64,000 nt of DNA. Source: Clostridia bacterium. GTDB taxonomy: Bacteria > Bacillota > Clostridia > TANB77 > CAG-508. A program made the translations under genes and the position numbers. Below the pieces are notes generated by a model. That model saw only the letters and a program-made list of their open reading frames with translations, was not told where the DNA came from and did no database searches. The DNA lies in the NCBI GenBank assembly GCA_900770415.1, contig CAAGKN010000007.1:1-64000 (forward strand), read 5' to 3'. Shown piece by piece: positions 8,088-17,479 of the stretch; position 1 is the stretch's first letter; each line of letters opens with the position of its first letter.

Positions 8088-9359
8088 ATGAAAAATTTAA
8101 AAAGAATTTCTATTATAATTTTATTAATATTATCGATGCTAACAATTAATTCATTAGCTACAACAGGAACAGTAAATGCACCAAATGGATTAATTTTAAG
8201 AAAAGAAGCATCAAAATCAGGCGAAGTAATAATGACAATAAGTGATAAAAGCAAAGTAGAAATAATAGAAAAAACCGAAGAATGGTATAAAGTAAAATAT
8301 GGTAATTATGAAGGTTACTTATTTGCAGAATATGTTGAAGCTGAAGAAGAACCAAAACAATCAACAACAGTAGAAGAACCAAAAGCAGAACAACCAACAG
8401 AAGAAACTCCAACGCAAGAAGAACCTAATAAAACAGAAGAAATACCAGAACAAACAAGTGAATTTCCAAAGCAAGTACAAACACCATCAAGTTTAAAAGT
8501 ATATATTTTACCATCAATTACAGCAAGTGTAGTAAATAATATAGAAGTAGGTAAAACGATAAAAGTAAATAAAGAACTTAATGATTGGGCAAATATAACA
8601 TTCGAAAATAAAAGCGGATGGGTAAGAAAATCATTAATAGAAAATGCAGTTGTATCAGAACAACCAGAAGAGCCAAAACAAAATGAAGTAACATTTGAAA
8701 CTAAAAAAGGTTATATAAATGCAGATATGTCTGTAAATGTAAGAGAATCAGCAAGTACATCAGCAACTGTGCTTATTACATTAAATCCTAACACAGAGGT
8801 AACAGTAGTAGGAGAAGAAAACGATTTTTATAAAATAGAGTATAAAGAATATAAAGGTTATGTAGCAAAAAGACTAATTTCAGATACTCAAGTGCAAGTA
8901 ACAAGTAGAAGTAGTGCAGCAAGAATAACAAATGAGCAAGAAGAAGTACAAGAAAATCAAACATCAAATATGGAAGCAAACCAAACAGCAGGAGAAAAAA
9001 TAGTAAACTATGCAAAAAAATATATAGGATATAATTATGTATCTGGTGGAACAACACCAAGCAATGGATTTGATTGTTCAGGATTTGTATATTATGTTTA
9101 TAATGCATCTGGATATTCATTAAGTAGACTATGTTCAGTACAAGCAAAAACAGGTACAGAAGTTTCAAGAGACAACTTAATTCCAGGAGATTTAATATTC
9201 TTTAATAATGGTTCAAATGGAAGCATTGGGCATGTCGCAATATATGCTGGAAATGGAACAATAGTACATGCTGCAAACACAAGAAGAGGAGTAACAACGG
9301 ATACAATAAATAATGGATATTACAATACATATTATTACACTGCAAGAAGAGTGTTTTAA
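8088..9359 (+). CDS. Secreted SH3-domain NlpC/P60 peptidoglycan hydrolase
   Basis: A 423-residue exported wall hydrolase. A signal peptide covers residues 1-25 (KRISIIILLILSMLTINSLA). Three bacterial SH3-like domains (about 28-83, 145-188, 210-268) are joined by Pro/Glu/Gln-rich linkers and followed by a C-terminal NlpC/P60 cysteine peptidase. The nucleophile is in FDCSGFVYYVY and the His in GHVAIYAGNG. It probably cuts D-Glu/diamino-acid bonds in cell-wall peptides. The ATG at 8088 is chosen from the signal peptide; it has its own consensus promoter. Confidence 0.92.
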   Translation: MKNLKRISIIILLILSMLTINSLATTGTVNAPNGLILRKEASKSGEVIMTISDKSKVEIIEKTEEWYKVKYGNYEGYLFAEYVEAEEEPKQSTTVEEPKAEQPTEETPTQEEPNKTEEIPEQTSEFPKQVQTPSSLKVYILPSITASVVNNIEVGKTIKVNKELNDWANITFENKSGWVRKSLIENAVVSEQPEEPKQNEVTFETKKGYINADMSVNVRESASTSATVLITLNPNTEVTVVGEENDFYKIEYKEYKGYVAKRLISDTQVQVTSRSSAARITNEQEEVQENQTSNMEANQTAGEKIVNYAKKYIGYNYVSGGTTPSNGFDCSGFVYYVYNASGYSLSRLCSVQAKTGTEVSRDNLIPGDLIFFNNGSNGSIGHVAIYAGNGTIVHAANTRRGVTTDTINNGYYNTYYYTARRVF

Positions 9360-9389
9360 AAAACGGGGGAAATACTTTGAGGTGATAGT

Positions 9390-11761
9390 ATAGAAATATT
9401 AACAATTACTGTTCGGGTATATTATAGGAATAATTTATGGGCTATGTTTTAATAAAAGCATAGCCTTATTTTTTACATGCATTCCAGCATTAATATATGT
9501 ATATAAAAAACAAAAAAATAAAAACATATTTAGGTATTTAAGAATTTTTATCACAAGAAACTTAGCAATAGCATTTATGGTGGTAGCTTTAATTGGAAAC
9601 ACCCAAGTATTATATCTAAAAAATGAATACTCAAAAGTATATAAAAAAGATAAAAGTATTATAAATGAGATGGCAGTAGTTATAAAAGGACCAATTGAAG
9701 GAGAATATAATTACAAATATACTGTAAAGGTAAGAACAGGAAAATATAAAAATAAAAAATTCATAGTTTATATTAATAAAAAGAATAAAAAATTATTTGA
9801 ATATGGAGATTTAATTAGAATAAAGGGTGAATATTCTGCACCAGAAATTGCACGAAATTACAAAGGGTTTAACTATAGTCAATATTTAAAAACATTAAAT
9901 ATATATGGGGCAATAAAAGTAGAAGAAGCAAAAATAATAAATAAAAATCAATTATATCCAATTTTAATAAATATAAATAATGTTAGAGAAAAAATGATAG
10001 ACAATGCAAATAAAAATATGCCTCAAAGGACCGCAAATCTTCTCTTAGGCATTTTAATAGGCGAAAGGGATAACATACCAGAAGATATAGTAGAAAGCTT
10101 TAGGACGGCAAATCTGTCGCATATACTAGCTGTGTCTGGAGCACATACATCATATATTATTTTAGGAATAACATACCTAATTTCAAAAAGCAAAACGCCA
10201 AAAAGAATAGGGTATATTATAACTATAATAGTTTTGCTTTTATTTATAATAATTACAGGAGCAAGTTACTCAGTTATAAGAGCGTGCATAATGGCAATAG
10301 TAGTAATAGGAGCAAAGATATGCTATAGAAAAGAAAACTTTTTTACAAGTATATGCATCTCGCTTATTATAATACTAATTCAAAATCCGTTTGCAATAAA
10401 TGACATAGGATTAAAACTCTCATTTATGGGAACAGTTGGAATAATTATATTTAACAAAAACATCAAAGAGATATTTGTAAAATTAAAGATAAAAAATAAG
10501 ATAGCAGAAGCTTTAAGCATTACTTTTTCTGCACAACTCATGATTATGCCCATAACAATACTAAATTTCAATACGGTTTCTTTAACATTTTTTATATCTA
10601 ATATATTAGCAAGTCCACTCCTGGGAATAATAATAATCTTGGGATTTGCATCAATATTTATATTTTTTATTCTGGAACCAATCTCTAAAATTTTGTTTTT
10701 AATATTACATGCATTGTTGGAATTATTAATAGTAATTTCAAAATTTACAGCCAATATACCAGGCTCCGAGATATTAGTAAAAACTCCTAACATAATATTT
10801 GCAATAATATATTACATTTTAATTTTATTTTCTAATTATTTTTTTCTAATTAAAAAAAATCCAATAAGAAGATTTCACAAAAAAATAATAAAAATTATTA
10901 CAATAAAAAACATAATAAAAGCCATTAAAGCAATTGTAATTGTCTTAACTATCCTTTCAACAGTTAACAAGTTAAACAATATAGTAAACCCAGCATTAAA
11001 AATATATTTTATTGATGTTGGACAAGGGGACAGTACGCTAATAGTTACACCTAAAAATAAAAAAATATTAATAGATGGAGGAGAAGGAAAAACAAATATA
11101 CTGCTTCCATATTTGCTAGATAGAAGAATAAATAGAATAGATTACATCATAATTTCTCATTTCGACAGCGATCATTGTAATGGATTAATAGAAGTAATAG
11201 AAAAAATGAAGGTAAAAAACATAGTGATATCAAAGCAATCAGAGGAAAGTGAAGAATACAAAACTATTTTTGAGATTATAAAACAAAGAAACATTAAGCT
11301 TTACGTAGTAAAAGCAGGAGACGAAATAATTATAGAAAAAAATTTATACATAAAGATATTAAATCCTGCAGATAAATTAGAGTTTCAAGATTTAAATAAT
11401 AATGCGATAGTTGCAAAACTAATATACAAAAATTTTAGTATGTTATTCACAGGGGATATAGAGAGGGCAGAAGAAAGCTTGGCAAAGAAATACAAGAGCG
11501 AATTAAAAAGCACAATATTAAAAGTTGCACATCATGGCTCAAAAACTTCTACAAGTGAAGAATTTTTAAAATATGCAGAACCACAAATTGCATTAATAGG
11601 AGTAGGAAAAAACAACAAATTTGGGCATCCAAACCAAATTATAATAGAGAGATTAAAAAGCATACGGAGCCAAAATATATAGAACAGACCAAATGGGAGA
11701 AATAGAAATAAAAGTTAATAAAGGAATAATAATAAAAACTAAAATTGCAACTAATAATTAG
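9390..11761 (+). CDS. comEC: DNA internalisation protein ComEC/Rec2, read through two CGGN sites
   Basis: The membrane channel for uptake of single-stranded DNA. The core from 9577 has the ComEC transmembrane domain (SHILAVSGAHTSYI) and a C-terminal beta-lactamase-like domain (FIDVGQGDST, ISHFDSDHCNG, VAHHGSKTS). The frame extends upstream through CGG 9414 (giving GYIIGIIYG) and downstream through CGG 11665 (giving SIGAKIYRTDQMG), for about 789 residues. The 5' end is uncertain: GAGGTGAT at 9379-9386 precedes ATA at 9390, and I see no ATG, GTG or TTG in that frame. A non-canonical start or another recoding event is possible. Confidence 0.85.
9414..9417 (+). other. CGGG +1 site, comEC site 1
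   Basis: ACT GTT CGG G: skipping C opens the frame that runs unbroken into ComEC. The zero frame ends at TAA 9450. It is the only site here with G as the fourth base. Confidence 0.7.
11665..11668 (+). other. CGGA +1 site, comEC site 2
   Basis: AGC ATA CGG A: skipping C gives SIGAKIYRTDQMGEIEI, the usual C-terminal end of the ComEC beta-lactamase domain. The zero frame stops at TAG 11680-11682. Confidence 0.85.
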
Positions 11762-11767
11762 TTGCAA
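11745..11767. repeat. Palindrome at the comEC stop / hicA promoter region
   Basis: Ttgcaactaa (11745-11754) pairs with ttagttgcaa (11758-11767) around a 3-base centre. It may be a comEC terminator (AAAAA only follows) or an operator bound by HicB, which typically represses its own operon. Confidence 0.45.
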
Positions 11768-11792
11768 AAATCAAACAAAAGGAGTATAATAT

Positions 11793-12050
11793 ATGAGTAA
11801 GAAAGATAAACTATTAAAAAGATTAAAGTCAAAACCATTAGATTTTACTTATGATGAATTAAAAACATTATTAAATTATTTGGGGTTTGACGAAGATAAT
11901 AAAGGAAAAACGTCTGGGTCAAGAGTAATGTTTTTTGATGTAAATTCAAATGAAGTAATAAGATTACATAAACCTCATCCCAATAATATATTGAAGGAAT
12001 ATCAGCTAAAACAAATTATAATAACATTAAGAAAGATAGGAGTGATATAA
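11793..12050 (+). CDS. hicA: HicA-like mRNA interferase toxin
   Basis: An 85-residue HicA-type toxin with a dsRBD-like fold. The expected GSRVMFF and VIRLHKPHP segment carries the catalytic-type His. HicA cleaves mRNA and is neutralised by HicB. It is directly followed by a hicB-like gene with no gap, the standard type II pair order. AGGAG precedes the ATG. Confidence 0.85.
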   Translation: MSKKDKLLKRLKSKPLDFTYDELKTLLNYLGFDEDNKGKTSGSRVMFFDVNSNEVIRLHKPHPNNILKEYQLKQIIITLRKIGVI

Positions 12051-12398
12051 ATGAAAAATATAATGAGATATAAAGAGTATTATGCAACTATTAATTATGA
12101 AGAAGAGACGAGCACTTTTTATGGAAAGATAGAAGACATAGACGATTTAGTTAGTTTTGAATCTGACAATGTAAAAGGATTAAAAGCTGAATTTGAAAAT
12201 GCAGTAGAAGAATATTTAGAATTTTGCAAAGAAAATGAAAAACAGCCAGATAAGCCATATAAGGGCAGTTTTAATGTAAGAGTAGGTTCAGAGCTTCATA
12301 AAAAAGCAGTTATGATGGCAAGAATAAGTAATATGTCATTAAATCAATTCGTTGAAAATGCAATAAAAGAAAAAGTTGCACTTTGCGAAAAAAGTTAA
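12051..12398 (+). CDS. hicB: HicB-like antitoxin
   Basis: A 115-residue HicB-type antitoxin. The N-terminal partial RNase H-like fold (YYATINYEEETSTFYGKIEDIDDLVSF) should bind HicA. The C-terminal ribbon-helix-helix part (GSFNVRVGSELHKKAVMMA ... LNQFVENAI) should bind DNA. It abuts the toxin gene and probably represses the pair, perhaps through the palindrome at 11745-11767. Confidence 0.88.
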   Translation: MKNIMRYKEYYATINYEEETSTFYGKIEDIDDLVSFESDNVKGLKAEFENAVEEYLEFCKENEKQPDKPYKGSFNVRVGSELHKKAVMMARISNMSLNQFVENAIKEKVALCEKS

Positions 12399-12445
12399 TA
12401 GTATATTTTTACAAATTTAGCAAATACTAAAAACGGTGATGAATC

Positions 12446-13042
12446 ATGAAAAAATATACAGTAATCATGGTAGTAGCATTAATTTTGGGCTTTTTAGTAG
12501 GGGTATATTTGTATAAAATAAACTATAAAAAAAACAACAATGAAGAGATGAAAATTGCACAAAAAGTAGAGGACGAGTGTACAGACTTTGCAGAATTAGA
12601 GGCTAATGGAGCTCTTACAACAATAGTAACAAATGGGCAAGAAGAAAAAATATCTCCCAATTGTTTGCTAACATTAAAAATATATTATAAAACATGTGGA
12701 CATCTAATAGAAAAATCTAAGAATATAGAACAAAGTTTAGTGAATTTAACAGAGGAAGAACTTAGAAAACAACTGCCAGAATGGGAAATACAAAAATTTA
12801 CTCCAGAGCAAATTGTTTTATATAAAGAATTAAATGAATTTTGTAATGAACATTACAAGTTAAAAATCGAAAATGGTTATGTTAGAATATATGAAGTAGA
12901 TGAACAAAAAAATGAAAAGCTTTTAAAAAGCACAGATATATCTAGTGAGTATTTAACAACAGAAGATTTAGAAAAATTAAAAAATGGAATAGAGATATAT
13001 ACAAAAAAAGAGTTAAATAAAACAATAGAGGATTTTGAATAA
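12446..13042 (+). CDS. BofC-like membrane-anchored protein
   Basis: A 198-residue protein with one N-terminal membrane anchor (residues 5-24) and an outside domain. The C-terminal 50 residues (ISSEYLTTEDLEKLKNGIEI ... LNKTIEDFE) resemble the C-terminal domain of BofC, a forespore protein that restrains sigma-K processing in Bacillus. Two Cys in the outer domain (LSPNC/TCGH region) could pair. The similarity is by pattern only; a general germination or envelope role is possible. Confidence 0.6.
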   Translation: MKKYTVIMVVALILGFLVGVYLYKINYKKNNNEEMKIAQKVEDECTDFAELEANGALTTIVTNGQEEKISPNCLLTLKIYYKTCGHLIEKSKNIEQSLVNLTEEELRKQLPEWEIQKFTPEQIVLYKELNEFCNEHYKLKIENGYVRIYEVDEQKNEKLLKSTDISSEYLTTEDLEKLKNGIEIYTKKELNKTIEDFE

Positions 13043-13051
13043 TCCTCTATT
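13024..13051. terminator. Bidirectional terminator between convergent genes
   Basis: Arms aatagaggatt (13024-13034) and aatcctctatt (13041-13051), overlapping the stops of the BofC-like gene and of pgsA, with T-rich flanks on both strands. Confidence 0.75.
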
Positions 13052-13631
13052 TTCCTTTTATAGCTTTTTTTAAATAATCTTGAATATAGAATGCTCTAAC
13101 ATACATTATAAAAGAGAACAATGTAGTAAATACTGCTAAATAATATATGTATGTATCAAAGTGCGGAAGAGTTGGAAGGCTATATTCTGGGTGGCCAACT
13201 AAGCTAGAATTCCAATACAAAATAAACAATGAACATACAATTGCTACATAAAATAGAACAGTAGCAAGCTTTCCATACCACTTACTAGATACAACGAGCT
13301 CTTTTCCATAAAGGAAAGATGCACCGGCAATCATAAGAACCTCTTTTAACAAAACTACAATCATAATCCAAAAAGGAATAATTTCTTTTATAGAAAGAAC
13401 TACAAGAATTGTAAGTTGAGTAGCTTTATCAGCAAAAGGATCCATAAGCTTACCAAAATCAGATATTAAATTAAAACGTCTTGCAATATAACCATCCAAA
13501 ATATCTGTTATACCAGAAATAGTAAGAACTACAATTGCTGCAATATAATTATTGTTAAGAGCAAATAATACAATTACTGGTATTAACAAAAATCGGATAA
13601 TGGTTAAAATATTTGGCAAATGTTTAAACAT
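13047..13631 (-). CDS. pgsA: CDP-diacylglycerol-glycerol-3-phosphate 3-phosphatidyltransferase
   Basis: A 194-residue membrane enzyme that makes phosphatidylglycerol phosphate, the first committed step to phosphatidylglycerol. The CDP-alcohol phosphotransferase motif is complete: SGITDILDGYIARRFNLISDFGKLMDPFADK. Several transmembrane helices follow. It lies 14 bases downstream of the clpC-like gene and is probably co-transcribed with it. Confidence 0.93.
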   Translation of the reverse strand: MFKHLPNILTIIRFLLIPVIVLFALNNNYIAAIVVLTISGITDILDGYIARRFNLISDFGKLMDPFADKATQLTILVVLSIKEIIPFWIMIVVLLKEVLMIAGASFLYGKELVVSSKWYGKLATVLFYVAIVCSLFILYWNSSLVGHPEYSLPTLPHFDTYIYYLAVFTTLFSFIMYVRAFYIQDYLKKAIKGK

Positions 13632-13645
13632 AATATTCTCCCCGC

Positions 13646-15937
13646 TTATTGTATATTAAAAACTAATTTTTCTCCATCAAAATTTACAAAAATTGTTTGA
13701 CCAGCTTCAACCTCTTGACGTAATATTAGGTCAGAAATTTCGTCCTCTATGTATCTTTGGATGGCACGTCTTAAAGGTCTAGCACCATATTTTAAATCAG
13801 TTCCTTTTTCCAACACAAAATTCTTAGCTTCATTAGAAACTTCTAATTTTATATCTTTGTTTTCCAAAGCTTTAGCTGTTGATTTTAGTAGTAAATCTAC
13901 TATTTGTAAAAGTTGTTCTTTTGTTAGACTATCGAAAACAACAATCTCATCAACTCTGTTTAAGAATTCGGGTCTAAATACATCTTTTAATGCACTTTCT
14001 ATTTTGCCTTTATCAACAGTTTGCTTACCAAAACCTATTGAATTATTATTTAAGTTAGAACCTGCATTAGAAGTCATTATAATTATAGTATTTTCAAAAC
14101 TAACTGTATTTCCTTGGCTATCTGTAAGTTTACCATCATCTAAAACTTGAAGTAAAATATTAAATACATCTGGATGAGCCTTTTCTATTTCATCTAAAAG
14201 AATTATAGAATAAGGTTTTCTTCTAACTTTTTCTGTTAATTGACCAGCTTCATCATATCCAACATAACCTGGAGGAGAGCCAATCAACTTAGCAGTAGAA
14301 TGACTTTCCATATATTCAGACATATCTATTCTAATAATTGAATCTTCATTTCCAAACATTTCATAAGCTAAGGATTTAGCAAGCTCTGTTTTACCAACAC
14401 CAGTAGGACCAACAAATATAAATGAAGGTGGCCTTTTTGAGCTTTGAAGCCCAGCACGGTTTCTTCTAATAGCACGAGAAACAGCTTGTACAGCAGCATC
14501 TTGACCAATAATGTGCTTATGAAGAGTAGATTCTAAGTTAAGAAGCTTCTCTGTTTCTGCTTCTGTAATCTTTTTTACAGGAATTTTTGTAGCATGTTCT
14601 ATAACTTCTGCAACATCATTTACTGTAAGTTTTGTTAAAACTAATTTTTTATTAAGTTCATCAATTCTTGCTAAGATGTTACATTCTGCTGTTTTTAAAT
14701 CAGCAGCTTTTTGATAATCTTCAATCGAGTCAGACTCTACAGCTTCTTCTTTTTCTTCTTGAATCTTTGCTAATTGAGATTTTAATATTTCAAGCTCATA
14801 TAATTCTTTATTATCCAAATTTATTTTAGAGCAAGCTTCATCTAAAATATCTATAGCTTTATCTGGTAAAAATCTATCATGAATATATTTTTCAGACATT
14901 TTTACAGTTTTTTCTATAACATCATTAGAGATTTGAACCTTGTGGAAATCTTCATAATACTTTTTAATTCCCTTTAAAATTTCAATAGTATCATCAATAG
15001 AAGGTTCTTCTACTAGCACTGGTTGAAATCTTCTTTCCAAAGCGGAATCTTTTTCTATGTATTTTTTGTATTCCTTTAAAGTAGTAGTTCCTATTAATTG
15101 AATTTCCCCATTAGAAAGAGAAGGCTTTAAAATATTTGCAGCATTCATAGAATGCTCTGCGTCACCAGCACCAATAATATTATGAATTTCATCAATAACT
15201 AAAATAATATTTCCAGCCTGTTTACATTCATCTATTAAAGCTTTCATTCTTCCCTCAAATTGACCTCTAAATTGAGTACCGGCAATTACTGCAGTCATAT
15301 CTAAAAGATAAACTTCTTTATTTAAAAGCTTTGCAGGAACTTTTTTTTCTGCTATTTTAATTGCTAAACCTTGTGCAATAGCTGTTTTACCAACACCAGG
15401 TTCACCAATTAAACATGGATTATTTTTAGAACGTCTATTTAAAATTTGAATAACTCTTTCAATTTCTTTATCACGGCCAATTACAATATCTAACTCATTT
15501 TTTCTAGCTTTATTAGTTAAGTTAGTACCATAAATATCTAAAAAGCTTTTTTTCTTTTCTTTAGGTCTTTTTTCTGTTTTTACTTTTCTTTTACCAGAAG
15601 AGTCACTTTCTGTTTCTTTACCAGTAGACGAATTGTCCCCAAACATATTAGAAAAGATAGAGCCTAAAGGAATTCCACCATCTTCACTCATGTTTTCCGG
15701 ATTTATATTCTCTATATCAATATTTTGAGCGATATCTCCAAAAAGATTCTCAAATTGTTTTGACATGTCATTTAATTCATCTTCTGATAAATTTGCTTGT
15801 TTTGCAAGGACTTCTAAGGGATTAATTCCTTTTTCCTTTGCACAATTATAACAAAGCCCTTCCATAGAGCTCTTATCACCATCTATTTTTTTTGTAAAAA
15901 TCACAGCCATATTTTTATGGCAGTTTGAACATAACAT
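13646..15937 (-). CDS. clpC: ClpC-type AAA+ unfoldase with N-terminal cysteine motifs
   Basis: A 763-residue Clp/Hsp100 ATPase. Two AAA domains show Walker A GEPGVGKTA and GPTGVGKTE and the arginine-finger region ALERRFQPV. A UVR/coiled middle domain (about 395-440) lies between them. Instead of the usual double Clp N-repeat, the first 35 residues carry CSNC and CYNC pairs, a McsA-like zinc finger, followed by an acidic linker. It probably delivers proteins to ClpP. The -35 TTGACT and -10 TATTAT (17 bp apart) are on the minus strand at 15971-15999. Confidence 0.9.
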   Translation of the reverse strand: MLCSNCHKNMAVIFTKKIDGDKSSMEGLCYNCAKEKGINPLEVLAKQANLSEDELNDMSKQFENLFGDIAQNIDIENINPENMSEDGGIPLGSIFSNMFGDNSSTGKETESDSSGKRKVKTEKRPKEKKKSFLDIYGTNLTNKARKNELDIVIGRDKEIERVIQILNRRSKNNPCLIGEPGVGKTAIAQGLAIKIAEKKVPAKLLNKEVYLLDMTAVIAGTQFRGQFEGRMKALIDECKQAGNIILVIDEIHNIIGAGDAEHSMNAANILKPSLSNGEIQLIGTTTLKEYKKYIEKDSALERRFQPVLVEEPSIDDTIEILKGIKKYYEDFHKVQISNDVIEKTVKMSEKYIHDRFLPDKAIDILDEACSKINLDNKELYELEILKSQLAKIQEEKEEAVESDSIEDYQKAADLKTAECNILARIDELNKKLVLTKLTVNDVAEVIEHATKIPVKKITEAETEKLLNLESTLHKHIIGQDAAVQAVSRAIRRNRAGLQSSKRPPSFIFVGPTGVGKTELAKSLAYEMFGNEDSIIRIDMSEYMESHSTAKLIGSPPGYVGYDEAGQLTEKVRRKPYSIILLDEIEKAHPDVFNILLQVLDDGKLTDSQGNTVSFENTIIIMTSNAGSNLNNNSIGFGKQTVDKGKIESALKDVFRPEFLNRVDEIVVFDSLTKEQLLQIVDLLLKSTAKALENKDIKLEVSNEAKNFVLEKGTDLKYGARPLRRAIQRYIEDEISDLILRQEVEAGQTIFVNFDGEKLVFNIQ

Positions 15938-15970
15938 ATCTATATCACCTGTCTAAAATCAATATAAATA

Positions 15971-15999
15971 ATAATACATTAAAAACGAGCAATAGTCAA
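15971..15999 (-). promoter_or_regulatory. Promoter for clpC-like gene
   Basis: On the minus strand TTGACT (15994-15999) and TATTAT (15971-15976) are 17 bp apart. Confidence 0.6.
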
Positions 16000-16062
16000 G
16001 CGTACCTTGACTTTATAGGCAAAAAGTGGTAATATTGCAAGGTATAATAGGAGGAGTTTTTA

Positions 16063-16930
16063 GTGGAAAAATTATTAGACATTTTATTAGATACTTTGCT
16101 AGATGCAATAAAATTATTACCTTTTTTATTAATAGCATATTTAATAATGGAATGGTTAGAACACAAAACTACAAATAAAACAAAACAAGCAATAAAAAAA
16201 TCTGGTAAATTTGGACCATTAATAGGAGGAATTTTAGGTGCGTTTCCACAATGTGGATTCTCTGTAACAGCAACAAATCTTTATGCAGGAAGAGTAATAA
16301 CATTACGGAACACTGTTTGCTGTATACCTATCAACATCAGATGAAATGTTACCAATTCTATTATCAGAAGGTGTAAATGGAGTTTTAATATTAAAAATTT
16401 TGGGAATAAAAATACTAATAGGAATTTTAGCAGGATTTTTGATAGATCTAATATTAAGAAAAAATCACAAAGAAGAAAAAGAAGAAAATATAGAAGATTT
16501 GTGCGAACACGAGCATTGCCATTGCGAAGAGGGAATATGGAAATCAGCAATAAAACATACAGTAAATGTACTTATATTTATTTTAATTATATCTCTAATA
16601 CTAAATATAATAATTAAAATAATAGGAGAAGATGCATTAGGTGGATTAATTTCAAGCAAACCAATATTAGGAGCATTGATAGCTGGACTAATAGGCTTAA
16701 TACCAAACTGTGCATCATCAGTAATATTAACACAATTATATTTATCAGGAGTGCTAAGCTTAGCCGTAATGATTGGTGGATTACTAGTAAATGCGGGAGT
16801 AGGACTTTTAGTGCTATTTAAAGTAAATCAACATCCAAAACAAAATATAAAAATTGTTTTAACACTTTATGCAATAGGAACAATTTCAGCAATGGTATTA
16901 CAACTTTTTGAAATGAAAGGATTGCTATGA
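16063..16930 (+). CDS. ArsP_2-like (putative heavy-metal/Mn) membrane permease, read through one CGGN site
   Basis: The conceptual protein is 288 residues with about eight hydrophobic helices in two related halves. Each half carries a conserved Cys: PQCGFSV and PNCASSV. A cytoplasmic-looking loop rich in His and Cys (CEHEHCHCEEG) could bind metal. This matches the putative manganese/arsenite permease family often called ArsP_2. The zero frame ends at 16344; skipping the C of CGG 16306 gives Gly82 in RVITL-GTLFAVYLSTSDE and joins the two halves. The GTG start at 16063 follows AGGAGG. The next gene, mreD, overlaps by four bases. Confidence 0.8.
16306..16309 (+). other. CGGA +1 site in ArsP_2-like permease
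   Basis: ACA TTA CGG A: skipping C gives TLGTLFAVYLS. In the zero frame translation ends 11 codons later. Confidence 0.85.
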
Positions 16931-17458
16931 AAAAAATATTATCAACAATAATTATATTTTTAATATTTATTTTAATATATTTTTTACAATCAAATTTCTT
17001 CAGTTGGTTTAATATAGCAGGTATAAAACCAAACCTTTTTATAATTTTAGTATTAATGGTAGGACTGTTTGTTGGAAAAATATATGGAGCCACAACAGGA
17101 ATAGTTTTAGGATTATTGCTAGATTTTTTTATAGGAAAAAATTTAGGAGTTTATGCAATACAACTGGGAATAGCAGGATCGTTACGGAGGAATATATAGT
17201 AAAAACTTTTCAAAAGATAGCAGAATAACAATAATGCTAATTTCAGTGGGCACTACTTTAATATGTGAGATAATAGCATATATATATAAAATAATAAATG
17301 GAGCTTCAATAGAGGTGCTTGCGTTTTTAAAAATAGTTTTAATAGAAATAATATTTAATCTAATGATAATAATAATAATTTATCCATTAATACGAAAATT
17401 AGGAGAAAAACTAGAACAAGTATTTAATGAAGATAAAATATTAACTAAGTATTTTTAA
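16927..17458 (+). CDS. mreD: Rod shape-determining protein MreD, read through one CGGN site
   Basis: MreD (176 residues conceptual) is a five- to six-helix membrane protein of the elongasome. The family pattern FNIAGIKPNLFIILVLMVGL ... GLLLDFFIGKNLGVYA is clear. The zero frame ends at 17199. Skipping C at CGG 17185 gives Gly87 in IAGSL-GGIYSKNF and leads into the remaining helices. Its ATG overlaps the previous stop (ATGA). mrdA follows, as is usual for mreD, but mreB and mreC are not in this window. Confidence 0.9.
17185..17188 (+). other. CGGA +1 site in mreD
   Basis: TCG TTA CGG A: same TTA-CGGA context as the permease just upstream. Skipping C restores SLGGIYSKNF. Confidence 0.85.
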
Positions 17459-17479
17459 GCTGAAAAGAGGAGGTCTTGT

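Noticed and set aside
9440..9464. Hairpin ggctatg/catagcc as a regulatory element
   Set aside because: It lies inside the extended comEC reading frame, so it is most easily explained as coding sequence.
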